NCBI GenBank assembly: GCA_002478575.1 | Contig: DLOX01000171.1 | Span: 1-6,534, forward strand | Direction of reading: 5' to 3' | DNA: 6,534 nt | DNA from: Sphingomonadales bacterium UBA7473 | GTDB taxonomy: Bacteria > Pseudomonadota > Alphaproteobacteria > Sphingomonadales > Sphingomonadaceae | Shown: positions 6,059-6,534 of the stretch, in pieces | Layout of the letters: every line of letters begins with the position of its first letter | Position numbering within the stretch: position 1 is the first letter of the stretch | Program-made: the position numbers and the translations under genes | Notes under the pieces: generated by a model | What the model saw: only the letters and a program-made list of their open reading frames with translations | What the model was told of the DNA's origin: nothing | Databases searched by the model: none

Positions 6059-6534
6059 ATGAAGGTCATCACCCGTCAGACGCGGTCTGTGAAGCCCGCT
6101 GAAGTCGAAAAGCAATGGCATTTGATCGATGCCGATGGTTTGGTCGTGGGCCGTGTGGCTTCGATCGTCGCCAACATTCTGCGCGGCAAGCACAAGCCAA
6201 GCTACACCCCGCACGTTGATTGCGGTGACAATGTCATCATCATCAATGCGGATAAGGTGCGGTTCACGGGCAAGAAGCTCGCCGACAAAGTCTATTATCG
6301 CCACACCGGCTATCCCGGTGGGATCAAGGGCGTAACGGCTGCCAAGGTTCTTGAAGGTCGCTTCCCTGAGCGAATCCTTGAAAAGGCTGTTGAGCGCATG
6401 GTGCCTCGTGGTCCTTTGGGCCGCGCCCAAATGCGGTCGCTCCGCATCTTCAAGGGCACTGAGCATCCTCATGCTGCCCAGAACCCCAATGTCCTCGATA
6501 TCGCGGCGCGTAACCGCAAGAATAAGGTGGGTGC
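6059..6534 (+). CDS. rplM: 50S ribosomal protein L13, 3' end cut by the window edge
   Basis: L13 is a large-subunit protein that binds 23S rRNA early in assembly. 158 codons are visible, and the last two bases (GC) begin one more. Alphaproteobacterial L13 is about 159-160 residues, so the gene is almost complete and should end in ...NRKNKVGA or similar. Recognised blocks are WHLIDADGLVVGRVAS (20-35), LRGKHKPSYTPHVDCGD (41-57), VIIINADKVRFTGKK (59-73), YYRHTGYPGG (79-88), AVERMVPRGPLGR (110-122), and the conserved tail LRIFKGTEHPH (128-138). The start has AAGAAGGGA 7 bases upstream. Codons such as CGT, GGT and GCT are more frequent than in the neighbouring metabolic genes, as expected for a highly expressed gene. 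rpsI normally follows rplM and would lie just outside the window. Confidence 0.97.
   Translation, partial: MKVITRQTRSVKPAEVEKQWHLIDADGLVVGRVASIVANILRGKHKPSYTPHVDCGDNVIIINADKVRFTGKKLADKVYYRHTGYPGGIKGVTAAKVLEGRFPERILEKAVERMVPRGPLGRAQMRSLRIFKGTEHPHAAQNPNVLDIAARNRKNKVG

Overview
The window looks like a piece of a Sphingomonadales-type alphaproteobacterial chromosome. The evidence is GC-rich coding sequence with C/G-ending codons, a CtaA/COX15 heme A synthase of the alphaproteobacterial type, an alphaproteobacterial L13, and metabolic genes (SDR, MDR, D-aminoacylase-like amidohydrolase) of kinds common in sphingomonads. The genus cannot be told from the sequence alone. Six genes are well supported, two of them cut by the window ends, and one small membrane-protein gene is probable. 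No tRNA, rRNA, CRISPR array, insertion sequence or phage gene was seen, and no gene-free stretch is longer than about 175 bases.

Layout. (1) 1-2783, plus strand: the 3' part of ctaA, then two tandem short-chain dehydrogenase/reductase (SDR) genes. The first SDR overlaps the ctaA stop as ATGA. The second follows after 9 bases, so the three genes look like one transcription unit. The SDRs are paralogues, about 70% identical by eye over their central 100 residues. (2) 2797-4775, minus strand: an amidohydrolase of the D-aminoacylase superfamily, and downstream of it a 91-residue three-helix membrane protein whose start overlaps the amidohydrolase stop as GTGA. This pair converges on the second SDR with only 13 bases between stops. 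(3) 4776-4877: a 102-bp divergent control region. It has near-identical Shine-Dalgarno sequences facing outward, a CCGAATCG direct repeat and a possible promoter for the amidohydrolase. (4) 4878-5885, plus strand: a zinc-free medium-chain dehydrogenase/reductase of the quinone-oxidoreductase type. (5) 5886-6058: the rplM leader, containing a strong hairpin followed by a U-rich run, 26 bases before the rplM start. (6) 6059-6534: rplM (ribosomal protein L13), complete except for its last one or two codons.

How they fit together. ctaA and rplM are housekeeping genes at the edges. Between them lies a block of three oxidoreductases, one amidohydrolase and a small membrane protein, which looks like an accessory catabolic or detoxifying block. 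The SDRs could interconvert alcohols and carbonyls, the MDR could reduce an enone/quinone or oxidise an alcohol, and the amidohydrolase could split an amide or cyclic amide. No common substrate can be deduced. No strikingly new system was found. The points most worth a second look are the hairpin in the rplM leader, the apparent lack of two canonical metal-ligand histidines in the amidohydrolase, the rare-codon-rich coupled membrane protein, and the matched CxxC motif in both SDRs.
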